Origin: G963677445 sp963678275
GTDB taxonomy: Bacteria; Bacteroidota; Ignavibacteria; Ignavibacteriales; Melioribacteraceae
Length of the DNA stretch: 64,000 nucleotides
Reading direction: 5' to 3'
Assembly: GCA_963678275.1 (NCBI GenBank)
Contig: OY782765.1
Coordinates: 3,658,001-3,722,000, forward strand
Shown here: one piece after another, positions 34,405-45,476 of the stretch
How the letters are laid out: each line of letters begins with the position of its first letter
How positions within the stretch are numbered: position 1 is the stretch's first letter
Position numbers and translations under genes: made by a program
Notes under the pieces: model-generated
Database searches by the model: none
Told to the model about the DNA's origin: nothing
The model's input: the letters and a program-made list of their open reading frames with translations, nothing else

Positions 34405-35950
34405 GGTAACTTCAGAACTCCTTACCTCTCGCAAAATGAAATTGCGGAAGTTTTGGAAAATATCATAAGAATTTGTTATCCATTTATTACGTGACAATAT
34501 CTTTTTTTAGCCATAAATGATGTGGTATAAATTTAAAATTCTATTGATTTGAGTTTATCCGGGAGGTCACAAGGTATCTGATTATCCGGGGTGGTTTGTG
34601 AATCCTCTACAAGGATTTTGTCTCCTGGTATTTACAATTTTCTACCCCATTGGGACGTTCCGCACTAATTGCTGCCTCTACAAGGCAAATACACTAAAAA
34701 GAACCTTGTAGAGGTTCCCGGTAATGCGTCAGTCCCCCTGGGGTAGAAAATGACAGACGACCTGGAAAACATCTCTGTAGGAGATGCATAAAATAGTGTT
34801 CAAATTCAATCATTTTTGAAAATAATACAATGTCAATGTATTGGTTCAGTACCTATTCGATAAGATAAAGAAAGACCTGCCTAAGTCGTTTCCTTATCGA
34901 AGTATCCCGCGATTTTATTTTGCGAATGCATCCATGTTAGTTATTGTTTGTTATAACCGGAATCAGGAGTTCTGAAATTTCAACGCGAAATTGTAAAATT
35001 TGTCGCGCGCAATTTGGAATATTTAACTTGCGGTAAGGCCGTGATCAAAAATAAAAGGGGAAATAAACCTTATTCTTATCGTTTTAACCTGATCAGCAGA
35101 AGTGACCACCCGACAGAATTCATCCTTATCACCATAGACTGACACAGCAAGAAAAAAGTGAATCCGAAAAATGAATCGTAATTGTAAACTGGCTTAGCCA
35201 GAAACAAATACGACCATCCGGTGGCTGAGCGGAGTCGAAGCTACCGCCGCTGGTTTCGATCCGCCGCGGCGGACTTACCTCCGGCTGTGTTCATGAAATA
35301 TTTTGCCATTTTCCGTAGAATTTGACTGCTTATGGAATAAACTGGCTTAGCCAGAAGTGGAAAGTCAGTTAATTGATAATGGATAATTGACAATTGATAA
35401 TTAAAAGATGACCCGGTTTTTTATTTTATTAAAACATCCTGACCATCATTCTTATCTTGGAAATCCTTTTTTTCTGCGTCCAACAGCAAAATCCGTAGGG
35501 AATAATCCACCGGTTATAAGGCAATAAGGTTGAAATATTTGAGGGTTTGTCATTACCTCTAAGGTTGAATGATTAAAGAATAAGGTTCTTTGTTTTTTAA
35601 GAGAGAAATCTACGCATCAAAAATAATTACCGTTTTACGAAAAATTTTTGAGCTCATGGGATATTTATCAATTGTCTTTTTAATTGTTCATTATTAATTG
35701 AAATTTTGCCATTTTGCGTAGAATTTAAATTCTTACTGATTATTCACCATTACAAAATTAGAAGGCTTTGTGCTTCCCCATCGAAATCGTTTTATGCAAT
35801 CCGGAGCGCTGAATATCCCGTAAAGAGACAATTCCCCGAACCTCCATTTCCATCCCTGCAGGGCTGGTTAAGGATTTTGTATATTCAGATGAATATTTTA
35901 ACTTTCACTTTCTTTTAGTAAAAATTATTAAATTTTCCGGTGGTAAAAAG
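34405..35950. repeat. Long gene-free region of dispersed repeats
   Basis: Contains short palindromes such as ACCTCTACAAGG/CCTTGTAGAGGT (34605-34715), a CCCCATTGGGACGTTCCGC segment related to 24165-24185, AAGGTT-type segments (35060-35130, 35540-35590), a GCGGCTGAGCGGAGTCGAAG copy (35220) and GCGTAGAA repeats at 35299-35340 and 35702-35738. Short frames here have no protein features. Confidence 0.55.
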
Positions 35951-36499
35951 ATGGCTGTTAAAAAAGTGAATTTTTTCGGCAGATTAACTTCAATGGTTCT
36001 CGATTACGCAACAATAAACCTGTTTTTAATTCCGTTTGCCCTTCCCTTTTTTATAATTTTCGGAATAGGAGGAGAGAATAATACAATGGGAGAATTAAGA
36101 ATAATCACCTTTCCTTCAATGATATTTATAACAGGGGTCGCCCTTTTTTTCTGCAAGGACTCTTTACAAGGCCGAAGCTTTGGTAAAAGATTATTAAAAC
36201 TTCAGGTGGTTGATAATTATAACAGAATCTCCGCGGGTCCTTTACGCTGTATGGTCAGGAATCTTTTTATTATTATCTGGCCGCTGGAATTATTGATTAC
36301 ACTTTTCAGCCGTGAAAGAAGACTGGGCGATATTGTCGCGGGCACCCGCGTTGTCAGATTTGATGAAAATCAGGAGCCTCCAGAAATTGATAAAAGGCAG
36401 CTTATTCAGGCTTTCTTTATTGCTTACGCGGTATGCTTCGCGATGTTACTGGTTATTGAAATGATCATACCAACACATAAAATAGGGGATATGGTGTAG
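35951..36499 (+). CDS. RDD-family membrane protein
   Basis: The product is 182 residues. The RDD signature is spread as FGRLTSMVLDYATIN (Arg and Asp in the first helix) and ERRLGDIVAGTRVV (Asp before the third core helix). The central GRSFGKRLLKLQVVD is the conserved linker. There are three core helices plus an extra C-terminal one (LIQAFFIAYAVCFAMLLVIEMI). RDD proteins have been linked to transport of small solutes or ions, but no substrate can be read here. It stands alone between repeat-rich regions. Confidence 0.85.
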   Translation: MAVKKVNFFGRLTSMVLDYATINLFLIPFALPFFIIFGIGGENNTMGELRIITFPSMIFITGVALFFCKDSLQGRSFGKRLLKLQVVDNYNRISAGPLRCMVRNLFIIIWPLELLITLFSRERRLGDIVAGTRVVRFDENQEPPEIDKRQLIQAFFIAYAVCFAMLLVIEMIIPTHKIGDMV

Positions 36500-37147
36500 C
36501 GCTTTATCCCGCCGCTTTTTAAGCAGTAACCGCTTTCTCAGGTAAATTGTTCGAGTACGATAACGAGTACCTGTCCTTTGAGTACGAGTACGGCTCGTTT
36601 TTATTAATATATAAATTCAATATTCTGCCATAAAATGAAAGAATATAATTGTTTAGTCGCTTAAATCTTCCCCAGGCAAAGCTTAGGAAAATCCCCCGAA
36701 GGGGGTTAAACCTAATAGCCACGGGGTGTTCACGCAGGGAATTCCCCGTGGGGGCGGTTAGTACAATATTGAAATTCTGACTCCACCGGCTTATATATTT
36801 AGAATCGCGGCCCGATCATCGGCAACATATTATTACCGGGCTTTTTGACAAATTTTGCTCCCCGGATTATCCTCAACATGTTGGCGTTAGTGTGGTGATA
36901 AGAGCCTAATTCCCAATTCCTAATTCCTAATTCCTAATTCCTAATTCCCAATTCCTAATTCCTAATTCCTAATTCCCAATTCCTAATTCCTAATTCCCAA
37001 TTCCCAATCTCCCCCGGCTTTGACTACCTGGAAATTGGAGGCTCCCGAAAGTCAAAACCATGCTATCCTGCTGAAGATTTTTACACACTATTTTGTTATC
37101 TTAACAGATTATTTTTTAATAAGTAATTAAAATAGCGGAGTTGAAAT
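36500..37147. repeat. Gene-free region with a 110-bp repeat copy and heptamers
   Basis: 36796-36909 is copy 2 of the repeat at 27747-27860. 36911-37008 is a run of about 14 CCTAATT heptamers, some changed to CCCAATT. A TACGAGTA-type palindrome is at 36550-36600, and a CCCCAGGCAAAGCTTAGG segment related to 27536 is near 36669. Confidence 0.65.
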
Positions 37148-39544
37148 ATGTTTATCAGGAAAATGTTTCTGTTTTTGATGATTATCGCGAGCGCGTGCGC
37201 ACCTGATTCGGGGGGTAAGATCCATGATTTAATTCAGCCGGTCAATCTTAAAGCGGGCCAGGCTGATTCAGTTTTTGTGAGCGATATTTTTTATGCCGAT
37301 GATTACGATGTTTCATTTGAACAAAATGATGATCTTGGTATGCGTTTTGACAAAGAAAAAAATATTCTCTATTTTAATCCTCCGCGCGATCTTAACGGAC
37401 TTAGATTAGTAAAATTCACACAGCATGGAGAGGAATATGTATTACCTGTTTTCTCCAGAACTCAGAAATATTTCACTTTTAAGTTCAGACCAAAGAAAAA
37501 ATATAACAGCATAAATCTTTTCGGAAGTTTTAACGGATGGAACCGCAGCACACTGCCTATGACCGATCCTGACGGGGATGGTGTCTTTGTAGCTGAAGCT
37601 TCGATGGACCCCGGAATGTATGAGTACAAATTTTTTGTTGACGGCGCTGAAATAACCGATCCCGCTAATCCCGATTCAATCTCTAACGGCATGGGAGCAT
37701 ATAATTCAGTTTTTAAAGTTGAAGAGGATAAATCGAGAAAACCTTTTCTTTTTGTTGACGGATTTAAACTCAATAAAGAAAATACGGAGCTTTCATTTCT
37801 TATCAATACCGGTGATATTGACTACAACGTTACAGGAAAAGACCTGGCCGTTCTTTTTGGTAACAAACAGATGCCCTTTAAATATGTTTCTCTGAACGGC
37901 AATAAAATATCAATTGAAATTCCCTCTTCACAACTTAAAGGAGAAAAATTTGTAAGGGTCTGCATAGGGGGAAAAAATCTTTCAACAAATATGCAGACAG
38001 TTATCCTTTTCGACGGGAAACCGGCAGATGGTAAAAACGAAGAATCCACATGGTACGACGCCGTCATTTATTCCCTTCTGACAGACCGTTTTAATGATGG
38101 CGATAAATCAATTAACAAACCGATTAAAGCTGATTCTTTATTCGACAAAGCAAATTATAACGGGGGCGACTGGCAGGGAATTATTGATAAACTTGATGAA
38201 GGTTATTTTACGGAACTTGGCATCAACACTATCTGGCTTTTCCCGGTGAATGACAATCCCAATGAAGCCTATCGTGAATATCCCGAACCGCACAGGTGGT
38301 TCACCGGTTATCATGGCTATTGGCCTATAGATCATAAACGTGTTGAAGAACATTTCGGCACAATGGAAACATTAAAAACACTGGTTAATAAAGCTCACGA
38401 GCAGAATATCAAGGTGCTTTTCGATTTTGTTTCCAATCATGTTCATGAACAGCATCCTTTCTATAAGGAGCACCCCGAATGGTTTGGCACCCTCAATTTG
38501 CCTGACGGAAGAAAAAATCTGCGATTCTGGGATGAATTCAGGCTTACCACCTGGTTTGAACCATATATGCCCTCTTTCGATTACCTTGGCTCGGAAGAAG
38601 CGATTGATGTTATGACCGAAAACGCTGTATGGTGGCTGAAGGAAACCGGAGCCGACGGATACCGCCATGACGCGGTAAAACATGTGCCTAACAAGTTCTG
38701 GAGAGCGCTTACCAGCAGACTAAAAAAAGAAATTGAGATTCCTATGGGTAAAAAACTTTACCAGATAGGTGAAACCTTCGGCAGTTATGATCTTATCAGT
38801 TCTTATGTCAATAACGGCCAGCTCAGTTCACAATTTAATTTTAATCTCTATGAAGTGGCTTTTCGCGCGATAATTGATCCGGGTAAGAGTTTTGGCGATC
38901 TGGATAAAGAAATGAAAAAAACATTCGCGGTATATGGCCAGCTTCATCTGATGGGTAATATAATGGACAGCCACGACAAAAACAGGTTCCTCGCTTATGC
39001 CGACGGCGACCTTGAGCTTTCACAATGGAGCGCTGCCGAAGTCGGATGGGCCAATCCCCCGAAGGTTGATAATCCGCAGAGTTATAAAATGGCGAAAATG
39101 TACTATGCCTATATGTTCACAATCCCCGGGGTGCCGGTTGTATATTATGGCAGTGAATTTGGCATGACAGGCGCATCCGATCCCGATAATCGCCGTATGA
39201 TGAAATTCGGTGATCAGCTTGATAAAGAAGAAAAAAGCATGCTCGAAAATACATCAAAGCTGATACACCTGAGAAACAATAATTCAGCTTTAAGATATGG
39301 TGATTTTTATACATTAAAAGCCGATAAGAAATTTTACGCCTATACAAGATCAGATGTTAACCAGAGGATACTTGTGATTCTGAACAAATCGAACAAAACC
39401 GAAAGAGCCGAGCTAATTCTGCCCGCTGAGTTTAACGCGGCTGAACTTACCGATATGCTCACAGGCGACCAAATTGTTCTGGAAAGAAGCGCGGTTTCTT
39501 TTCCGGTTAAAGCTCTCGATTTCAGAATATTTGAGATTAAATAA
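37148..39544 (+). CDS. Outer-membrane or periplasmic GH13 alpha-amylase-family lipoprotein
   Basis: The product is 798 residues. Lipobox IASAC (Cys 17). After an E-set-like segment, residues about 105-190 form a CBM48/AMPK-type starch-binding domain (INLFGSFNGWNRSTL, GMYEYKFFVDG). The GH13 barrel starts near residue 305 (WYDAVIYSLLTDRFNDGD). The catalytic set is visible: region I FDFVSNHVH, region II GYRHDAVKHV with the nucleophile Asp, region III QIGETFGS with the acid Glu, region IV MDSHDKNR with the third Asp. It should cleave alpha-1,4 glucans or maltodextrins at the cell surface. It is a single gene ending in a terminator. Confidence 0.9.
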   Translation: MFIRKMFLFLMIIASACAPDSGGKIHDLIQPVNLKAGQADSVFVSDIFYADDYDVSFEQNDDLGMRFDKEKNILYFNPPRDLNGLRLVKFTQHGEEYVLPVFSRTQKYFTFKFRPKKKYNSINLFGSFNGWNRSTLPMTDPDGDGVFVAEASMDPGMYEYKFFVDGAEITDPANPDSISNGMGAYNSVFKVEEDKSRKPFLFVDGFKLNKENTELSFLINTGDIDYNVTGKDLAVLFGNKQMPFKYVSLNGNKISIEIPSSQLKGEKFVRVCIGGKNLSTNMQTVILFDGKPADGKNEESTWYDAVIYSLLTDRFNDGDKSINKPIKADSLFDKANYNGGDWQGIIDKLDEGYFTELGINTIWLFPVNDNPNEAYREYPEPHRWFTGYHGYWPIDHKRVEEHFGTMETLKTLVNKAHEQNIKVLFDFVSNHVHEQHPFYKEHPEWFGTLNLPDGRKNLRFWDEFRLTTWFEPYMPSFDYLGSEEAIDVMTENAVWWLKETGADGYRHDAVKHVPNKFWRALTSRLKKEIEIPMGKKLYQIGETFGSYDLISSYVNNGQLSSQFNFNLYEVAFRAIIDPGKSFGDLDKEMKKTFAVYGQLHLMGNIMDSHDKNRFLAYADGDLELSQWSAAEVGWANPPKVDNPQSYKMAKMYYAYMFTIPGVPVVYYGSEFGMTGASDPDNRRMMKFGDQLDKEEKSMLENTSKLIHLRNNNSALRYGDFYTLKADKKFYAYTRSDVNQRILVILNKSNKTERAELILPAEFNAAELTDMLTGDQIVLERSAVSFPVKALDFRIFEIK

Positions 39545-39580
39545 CTGCCCCTGGTTATCAGGATAAAAATTTGTTTAACA

Positions 39581-39607
39581 GGCCATGAATTTTTCATGGC
39601 CTTTTTT
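39581..39607 (+). terminator. Terminator of the GH13 gene
   Basis: GGCCATGA and TTCATGGCC form a stem followed by six Ts, 36 bases past the stop codon. Confidence 0.85.
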
Positions 39608-41925
39608 ATTTCAGAAAACAAAACAATTTCTCTTTTTCATTCCAATGTATTCAAAAAATTCAACGTAATAGTTCTATCATACCCTGTAGAGACAAGGCAT
39701 GCCTTGTCTCTACGAACGGTAAAAAATATTTTTCCGGCGAAAAAAACACGTTTGCCGTCAGGTTAACCATATATCAAACTCTGAATAATTTTCGGGACCC
39801 TCATCAAGGCAGTGAATCAAACACGAGGTGGAGAGAACCTTATTCTTTGGTTTTTAACCTTAGCAGCATAGGAAACCACCCGACCAAACTAAACCTTATT
39901 AACCTTATTGGAAAGGGCGCTATTTCCATTAAAATTGAACGCCGGGATGCTGAAGACAAAACCACAAGGGACACAGGGAAGGCACGAAGGACACAAGGGC
40001 AATAACTCCGCGCCTTTAGGCCGGAGACCCCGTGCTGACCTGAACACACTCAAAGGGCTTTAGCCAAAAGAACGGTTGCTGACGAATGACTATCTGTGCA
40101 TAATCCAGCCCCGCCATTGTCTGAACCATGATTTAAGGATTTAAGGATTACATGATTATTTTTCGGTATCGGTACTAAAAAATCAGAGTAGGAGTATGAG
40201 TATAATGACCGGATAAGTTACGGCGCCGGGGTTGTTCATTTTGTATTGGGGGGTGGATTACTCCGTTAGTAGTTAAATTCTACGCAAAATGGCAATATTT
40301 CAATTAATAATGAATAATGAACAATTAATAATTGCAATTATAAAGTAACATCAAGAGTAAAAATATTGCTAAAAAAACGCTCAAAATCACCAAAACAAAA
40401 TTCCGCGAAAAAAGATCAAAAGAACCTTATTTTGATTTTTTAACCTTAGTAGCAGAGGATTCCCTCCCCAAAAAATAACCTTATTGCCTTTTAATTTTTC
40501 ATTATCGATATCGGCATCTGTATCAAAAAATCGGAGTAAGAATATGATGGCCGGGTTAGGTGACCGCTCTGGATTTTTCATTTTATTTCAGGGGGCTAAT
40601 ATGGTGTACCTGACGGCACACTGTGCATTTTTTCTTTGATCTTTTTTACCAATATGCTGTCCCTAACGGGACAAATCACCTTGTATCATTTTGAGATTGC
40701 CCCGTTAGGGGCAAAATATTGGTAGAAAAATAATGAGAAAGATAAAAATCAGTGTGCCGTCAGGTACACAATATTTCTTACGCTGAATTATATTCAGAAC
40801 CTTCGCAAAGCAGAAAACAAATTAAGGTGGGAAAAACCTTATTGCCTCATTATTTTTCGGTATCGGTACTAAAAAATCAGAGTATGAGTATGAGTATAAT
40901 GACCGGATAAGTTACGGCGCCGGGATTGTTCATTTTGGCGTGGGGGGTGGGATTACTCCGTAAGGAGTTAAATTCTACGCAAATTGGAAAAGTTTTTATC
41001 TGATTGCCAGTAAAATTTGGCATTAGATTCCGGCCGGCCTGCCTCTGGATGGTCTTTTCGCAAAAGACGCAAAAAACCGGAATGATAATTAATTGGTAAT
41101 ACCCGGGGAAAGGCAATTCCTAATTCGTAATTCGTAATTCCTCATTATCTCTGGCTCTGCCAGTTTATGATTACGATTGTTGGGGATAAATTATTTACTA
41201 TTTTTTTATCAATAATCTCCTGAATTTCATTGTTTTAAGTTTTTGTTAATATTTGAATATCAATGAGAAGTTGATTCCTTTTCTTAATAGTTTTATATTT
41301 TTACTTATATTATTTTATTTTTGAGAATTCAAAAATGATAAAAAGATATTTATTCCTCTTTACGGCACAGTAGATTTAGGCTTATTCTTTACATTATCAA
41401 TTATTTTGCTGATTTAATCGGCAGAACAATATTTAAACATTTTTTATGTGAAAAACATACTTGTACTCTTATAGCCGGTACTCGTTCTTTAATCGGAATA
41501 AAGATTATAAATAGTTAGAAAGAAGTCAAATTTTACACAAAACGGCAATATTTTTTCCTGAAAAAGAATCCCGAATGGGATTCAATATGAACAGCCCGGG
41601 CGGCGAAAGAAGAAAGCAGCCGGGGGTAAAGAGAAAAACATGGAACAAGATCCTGAATGGGTCGAATATAACTCTCATGTGAAGATTAAATATTTTCCTT
41701 CAGATATTCCTTACTCCGGGTTGTTAATATTCGACGCCTTCAGCGTCGCAGCATTTGTTTACCTGATAAAACCACCGGATTGCATCCGGGGCTAATAATA
41801 TTCGACTCCATTCGGAGTCGATTACGATTAAGATGATTTGTTGATTGAGTTATTCTTTTTTGTTTTGGACTGATAAATTTATTGAATAGATATTATTTAA
41901 ACCTTAATACAACAAGGGAACAAAA
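39608..41925. repeat. 2.3-kb gene-free region of dispersed repeats
   Basis: AGACAAGGCATGCCTTGTCT palindrome (39692-39711, again near 51443). A diverged partial copy of the 433-bp unit (39935-40160: GGCACGAAGGACACAAGG, CGCGCCTTTAGGCCGGAG, AACCATGATTTAAGGATT). AACCTTA-type segments (39835-39900, 40425-40490, 40840-40860). Reversed GCGTAGAA repeats (40258-40298, 40954-40995, 41519-41556). The inverted counterpart of 21660-21790 at 41715-41830. The region 41220-41470 is plain AT-rich DNA. No gene seen. Confidence 0.6.
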
Positions 41926-44334
41926 ATGAAAAAAATGATCTTTTTCATCTTGTTTTTGCTTATGGCAGGGTTTTCGCCATTATTATCCCAGAATGCATTC
42001 AGTGGTCCGGTGACAGTCGGGTATGTAATTGACGGCCCCTGGGAACGTAATGACGAACTGATTGAGCTCTTTTCAAAAGAGATCCGTGAACTTCTGCAAT
42101 CAGAGTTTGAAGTCAGGTTCCCGGCAGAAAAGCGGCTTGAAAGCGGCTGGAGCCTTGAGAAGATAAGGGAAAACTTCCACAAGCTTCTGAGTGATGATGA
42201 GGTGGATATCGTGATTGCCGGAGGTGAAATTTCCACCCGGCTCGCTGTATTTTCAGGCGATCTGCCCAAACCGGTGATAGCTCCTTTTGCCACAAACGCC
42301 GAGATACACAGGATGCCGGTTAATAATGGCGCTTCCGGAGTCAAGAATCTCAATTATATCACCTATTCAAGCTCAATGGATAACACTATTGAGAGGTTCA
42401 GAGAGCTGACCGATTTCAGCAGCGGGGTAATTTTTGTTAACCGTGAGGCGGAAAGTGAACTGAAAGGGATAAAAGGTAATTTTGCTTTGCCCGAAAAATT
42501 TACCGCCGGCAATACCAATATCACCACCGTAAAAATCAGTTCGGATATTGATGAAGCCATTGGAATGATTCCCCCAAACACTGACGCGGTTTTTAACCTT
42601 CCCCTGATGAATCTTACTCCTGAACAGCTTCAGCAGTTAATAGCGAAGGTGCAGGCAAAAGAGATTCCCTTTTTCTCGATGTTCGATCTGAGAGGAATGA
42701 CAGTGAGGGCTGGCGCGGCGGCAGGATTAGGGCCGAGAAACTTTTTTACCCGCATCGCCAGGAGAATAGCCCTTAATCTTCAGAGAATACTTCTCGGTGA
42801 GGAACCGGGTGATATTCCGGTTAATTTTCCGCTGAATTACCAGTTATATATTAACATGGAAACAGCGATAAAACTGGGTATTTTCCCCAACTGGAGCGTT
42901 ATGGCCGACGCGGAGCTGATAGGCTACCAAAAGGAAAAACCTGAGCGCACTCTCACTCTGACAGAGGCAATAAAAGAAGCGATTGAACAAAATCCCGATC
43001 TTAAGTCATCAGGAAAAAGCATCCTTATTTCGGAAGAGAATGTAGCGGGCGCCCTGGCAAATCTTCTGCCGCAGCTTGAATTATCGGCAACAGGACTGCT
43101 GATAGATAAAGACCGGGCTGAAATGAGCAACGGCCAGCAGGCGGAAAAATCGATTACCGCCACCGCGCAGTTACAGCAGGTTATATTCAGTGAGAAAGCC
43201 TGGGCCAATCTTGATATAAACGGGCTGCGGGAAGAGATAAGCCGGTATGAGTTTGATAAAGATAAGCTTGAAACTATCCTTGAGGTTTCAAATGCCTATC
43301 TTAACCTGATGAAAGCGAAAAATCTTGAAGCGATTCAGAAAGAAAACCTTAACCGGTCGATGACCAACTATGAGATTGCCCGTTTTAGAAATTCTGTGGG
43401 ATCGGCAAGCCCCTCGGAAGTTTACAGGTGGGAAAGTGAAATTGCTTCCAATAAAAAATCGGTAATCGAGGCGAACGCTTCAAGAAACCTTGCCGAAATA
43501 AATCTTAACAGGATACTTAACAGGCCATCGGAAGAAGCGTTTGATATCTCAGAAAGAGAACTTGATGAACTTATTGAACAGATAAGTGAAAAAAGATTTC
43601 TCGGTTTTTATGAGAATAAATGGTATTTCAAAATAATGAGAAAATATTTTGTCGGACAGAGTTTTATAAACTCACCCGAACTGAAGATCGTAAACAAGGC
43701 GATCGAAATTCAGGAGAGAAGATTAAGTTCGGCAAAAAGTTCCTTTTTCCTGCCCTCTCTCGCGCTTCAGGGAACGGCGAACCAGTCACTTTACAAAGGG
43801 GGAGCCGGTTCCGGGCAGGCGTTTATGCTTGGTTATCCGCTGCCTCAGCCAAAAGATTTCAACTGGACTCTCGCGCTCAATCTTTCCCTGCCTTTATATA
43901 GCGGGGGTTCGAGGTTTGTTGAAAAATCGCTCGCCGGCATTGAGATATCCAAACTTAAAATTGAAAAGGAATCGATAAAAAACAAACTTGAACAGAATAT
44001 CAGGTCCCAATTTCACCTTTCGGGAGCATCCTTCGCGGGAATGAAGGAAGCTGACAAAGCGGCTAAAGCAGCCTACAGCACACTTGAACTGGTCGTTGAT
44101 TCATACCAGAGAGGGGCGGTATCAATAGTTGAGCTTATCGACGCCCAGAACGCGGCGCTAATTTCCGCGGAGCTGGCGGTTAATGCCAGGGTGGATTTTA
44201 TCCAGGATTTGATGAACCTGATGAGAGCTACCGGGAAATTTATCTATCTCGAAAAGCAGTCGGAAATTGACAGGACTTTCAGTGAATTTAAAGAGTTTTT
44301 TGAAGTGGAAATAGAGAAGATTAAAGGAAATTAA
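41926..44334 (+). CDS. TolC-family outer-membrane efflux protein fused to a periplasmic-binding-like domain
   Basis: Signal peptide MKKMIFFILFLLMAGFSPLLSQ. Residues about 28-330 form a domain like ABC_sub_bind/type I periplasmic binding proteins (VTVGYVIDGPWERNDELIEL, VDIVIAGGEISTRL, PNTDAVFNLPL, GAAAGLGPRNFF). Residues about 340-790 are the two outer-membrane-efflux repeats with long coiled coils (LTLTEAIKEAIEQNPDL; YNLMKAKN-type helices; SYQRGAVSIVELIDAQNAAL). At 802 residues it is nearly twice the length of TolC. The fused domain may sense or deliver a ligand to the tripartite pump. It is the first gene of an efflux operon with adaptor and RND pump, 26 bases upstream of the adaptor. Confidence 0.88.
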   Translation: MKKMIFFILFLLMAGFSPLLSQNAFSGPVTVGYVIDGPWERNDELIELFSKEIRELLQSEFEVRFPAEKRLESGWSLEKIRENFHKLLSDDEVDIVIAGGEISTRLAVFSGDLPKPVIAPFATNAEIHRMPVNNGASGVKNLNYITYSSSMDNTIERFRELTDFSSGVIFVNREAESELKGIKGNFALPEKFTAGNTNITTVKISSDIDEAIGMIPPNTDAVFNLPLMNLTPEQLQQLIAKVQAKEIPFFSMFDLRGMTVRAGAAAGLGPRNFFTRIARRIALNLQRILLGEEPGDIPVNFPLNYQLYINMETAIKLGIFPNWSVMADAELIGYQKEKPERTLTLTEAIKEAIEQNPDLKSSGKSILISEENVAGALANLLPQLELSATGLLIDKDRAEMSNGQQAEKSITATAQLQQVIFSEKAWANLDINGLREEISRYEFDKDKLETILEVSNAYLNLMKAKNLEAIQKENLNRSMTNYEIARFRNSVGSASPSEVYRWESEIASNKKSVIEANASRNLAEINLNRILNRPSEEAFDISERELDELIEQISEKRFLGFYENKWYFKIMRKYFVGQSFINSPELKIVNKAIEIQERRLSSAKSSFFLPSLALQGTANQSLYKGGAGSGQAFMLGYPLPQPKDFNWTLALNLSLPLYSGGSRFVEKSLAGIEISKLKIEKESIKNKLEQNIRSQFHLSGASFAGMKEADKAAKAAYSTLELVVDSYQRGAVSIVELIDAQNAALISAELAVNARVDFIQDLMNLMRATGKFIYLEKQSEIDRTFSEFKEFFEVEIEKIKGN

Positions 44335-44360
44335 ATTAAATAAGTAATTTGAGGTAACAA

Positions 44361-45452
44361 ATGAAACGTTTGATCTATCTGTTAATACCTTTGGTTCTTT
44401 TGTCCCTTTTCTTTACCGGATGCGGGGAAGAAAAAAAGGAAAAGGAAATAATCAGACCGGTTCGATATCAGCAGGTTTACCTGACAGGGGGCGACCGTTC
44501 GCGCGTATTCACCGGTACAGCGAAAGCGGGCATTGAATCGAATCTTAGCTTCAGAGTGGGAGGAACAATTAAAGAGCTCAGAGTTAAGGTGGGAGATCTG
44601 GTAAAACGGGGTGATGTTCTCGCGCTGCTCGATCCAAAAGATTTCAAACTAAAGGTATCGGAAGCTGAAGCGGGACTGAAACAGGCTGAATCGCAGGAAT
44701 TGAACGCGAAAAACGCCTATGACAGAGCGCGCGCTTTATATGAAAATAAAAATATCGCTCTGGCGCAGCTTGAATCGGCAAGAATGTCATTTGAAACCGC
44801 GTCGGCGATGCTCGAAAGACAGAAAAATCTGCTTGAGCTTTCAAAATCGCAGCTCGCCTATACAAAATTATCCGCCCCCCTCGACGGCTCCATCGCTTCG
44901 ATTACACTTGAAGAAAATGAGTTTGCCGGAGCCGGTAAACCGGTAATGGTATTAACTTCCGAAGGAAAAACCGAAGTTGAAGTTTCTGTTCCCGAGGTGC
45001 TGATATCAAGAATAAAAGCAGGCGACAGGGTGCTTGTGACTTTCGCGGCGATAAAGGAGAAAAACTTCAGGGGAGAGGTAACAGAGGTTGGAATTTCAAC
45101 CGGCAGATATTCAACCACCTATCCGGTAACTGTAAGAATTGATAATCCGGATAAAAATATCAGGCCCGGTATGTCGGCCGATGTGGTTTTCCGCTTTGAG
45201 GAACCTGATAAAAAAATGAGAATAATTGTGCCTCCCTCGAGTGTTGGTGAAGATGAAAAGGGCAGGTATGTATTTATAGCTGTGCCCGGAGATGATGGCA
45301 CAGGAACAGCGAATAAGCAGGTTGTCACAGTTGGCGATCTGACAGGTGAAGGACTTGAAGTTCTGGAAGGAATTCAGGATGGTGATTTAATAATTACCGC
45401 CGGAGTAACAAGAATTCATGATAAACAGAAAGTAAAATTAATTGGATTCTGA
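44361..45452 (+). CDS. RND efflux periplasmic adaptor (membrane fusion protein), lipoprotein
   Basis: The product is 363 residues. Lipobox FFTGC (Cys 21) anchors it to the inner membrane. Then come a lipoyl/barrel-sandwich half (LSFRVGGTIKELRVKVGDLVKRGDVLALLDPKDF), an alpha-hairpin coiled coil (residues about 90-160), the second lipoyl half (LSAPLDGSIASITLEENEF), a beta-barrel and a membrane-proximal domain. It links the RND pump encoded next (24 bases later) to the TolC-like protein encoded before it. Substrates unknown. Confidence 0.92.
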   Translation: MKRLIYLLIPLVLLSLFFTGCGEEKKEKEIIRPVRYQQVYLTGGDRSRVFTGTAKAGIESNLSFRVGGTIKELRVKVGDLVKRGDVLALLDPKDFKLKVSEAEAGLKQAESQELNAKNAYDRARALYENKNIALAQLESARMSFETASAMLERQKNLLELSKSQLAYTKLSAPLDGSIASITLEENEFAGAGKPVMVLTSEGKTEVEVSVPEVLISRIKAGDRVLVTFAAIKEKNFRGEVTEVGISTGRYSTTYPVTVRIDNPDKNIRPGMSADVVFRFEEPDKKMRIIVPPSSVGEDEKGRYVFIAVPGDDGTGTANKQVVTVGDLTGEGLEVLEGIQDGDLIITAGVTRIHDKQKVKLIGF

Positions 45453-45476
45453 TATCAGGAAAAACAGGAGAAAAAA

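Noticed and set aside
34336..37008. CRISPR array suggested by regular repeats
   Set aside because: The units are 7-base head-to-tail repeats without spacers, and no cas gene is present.
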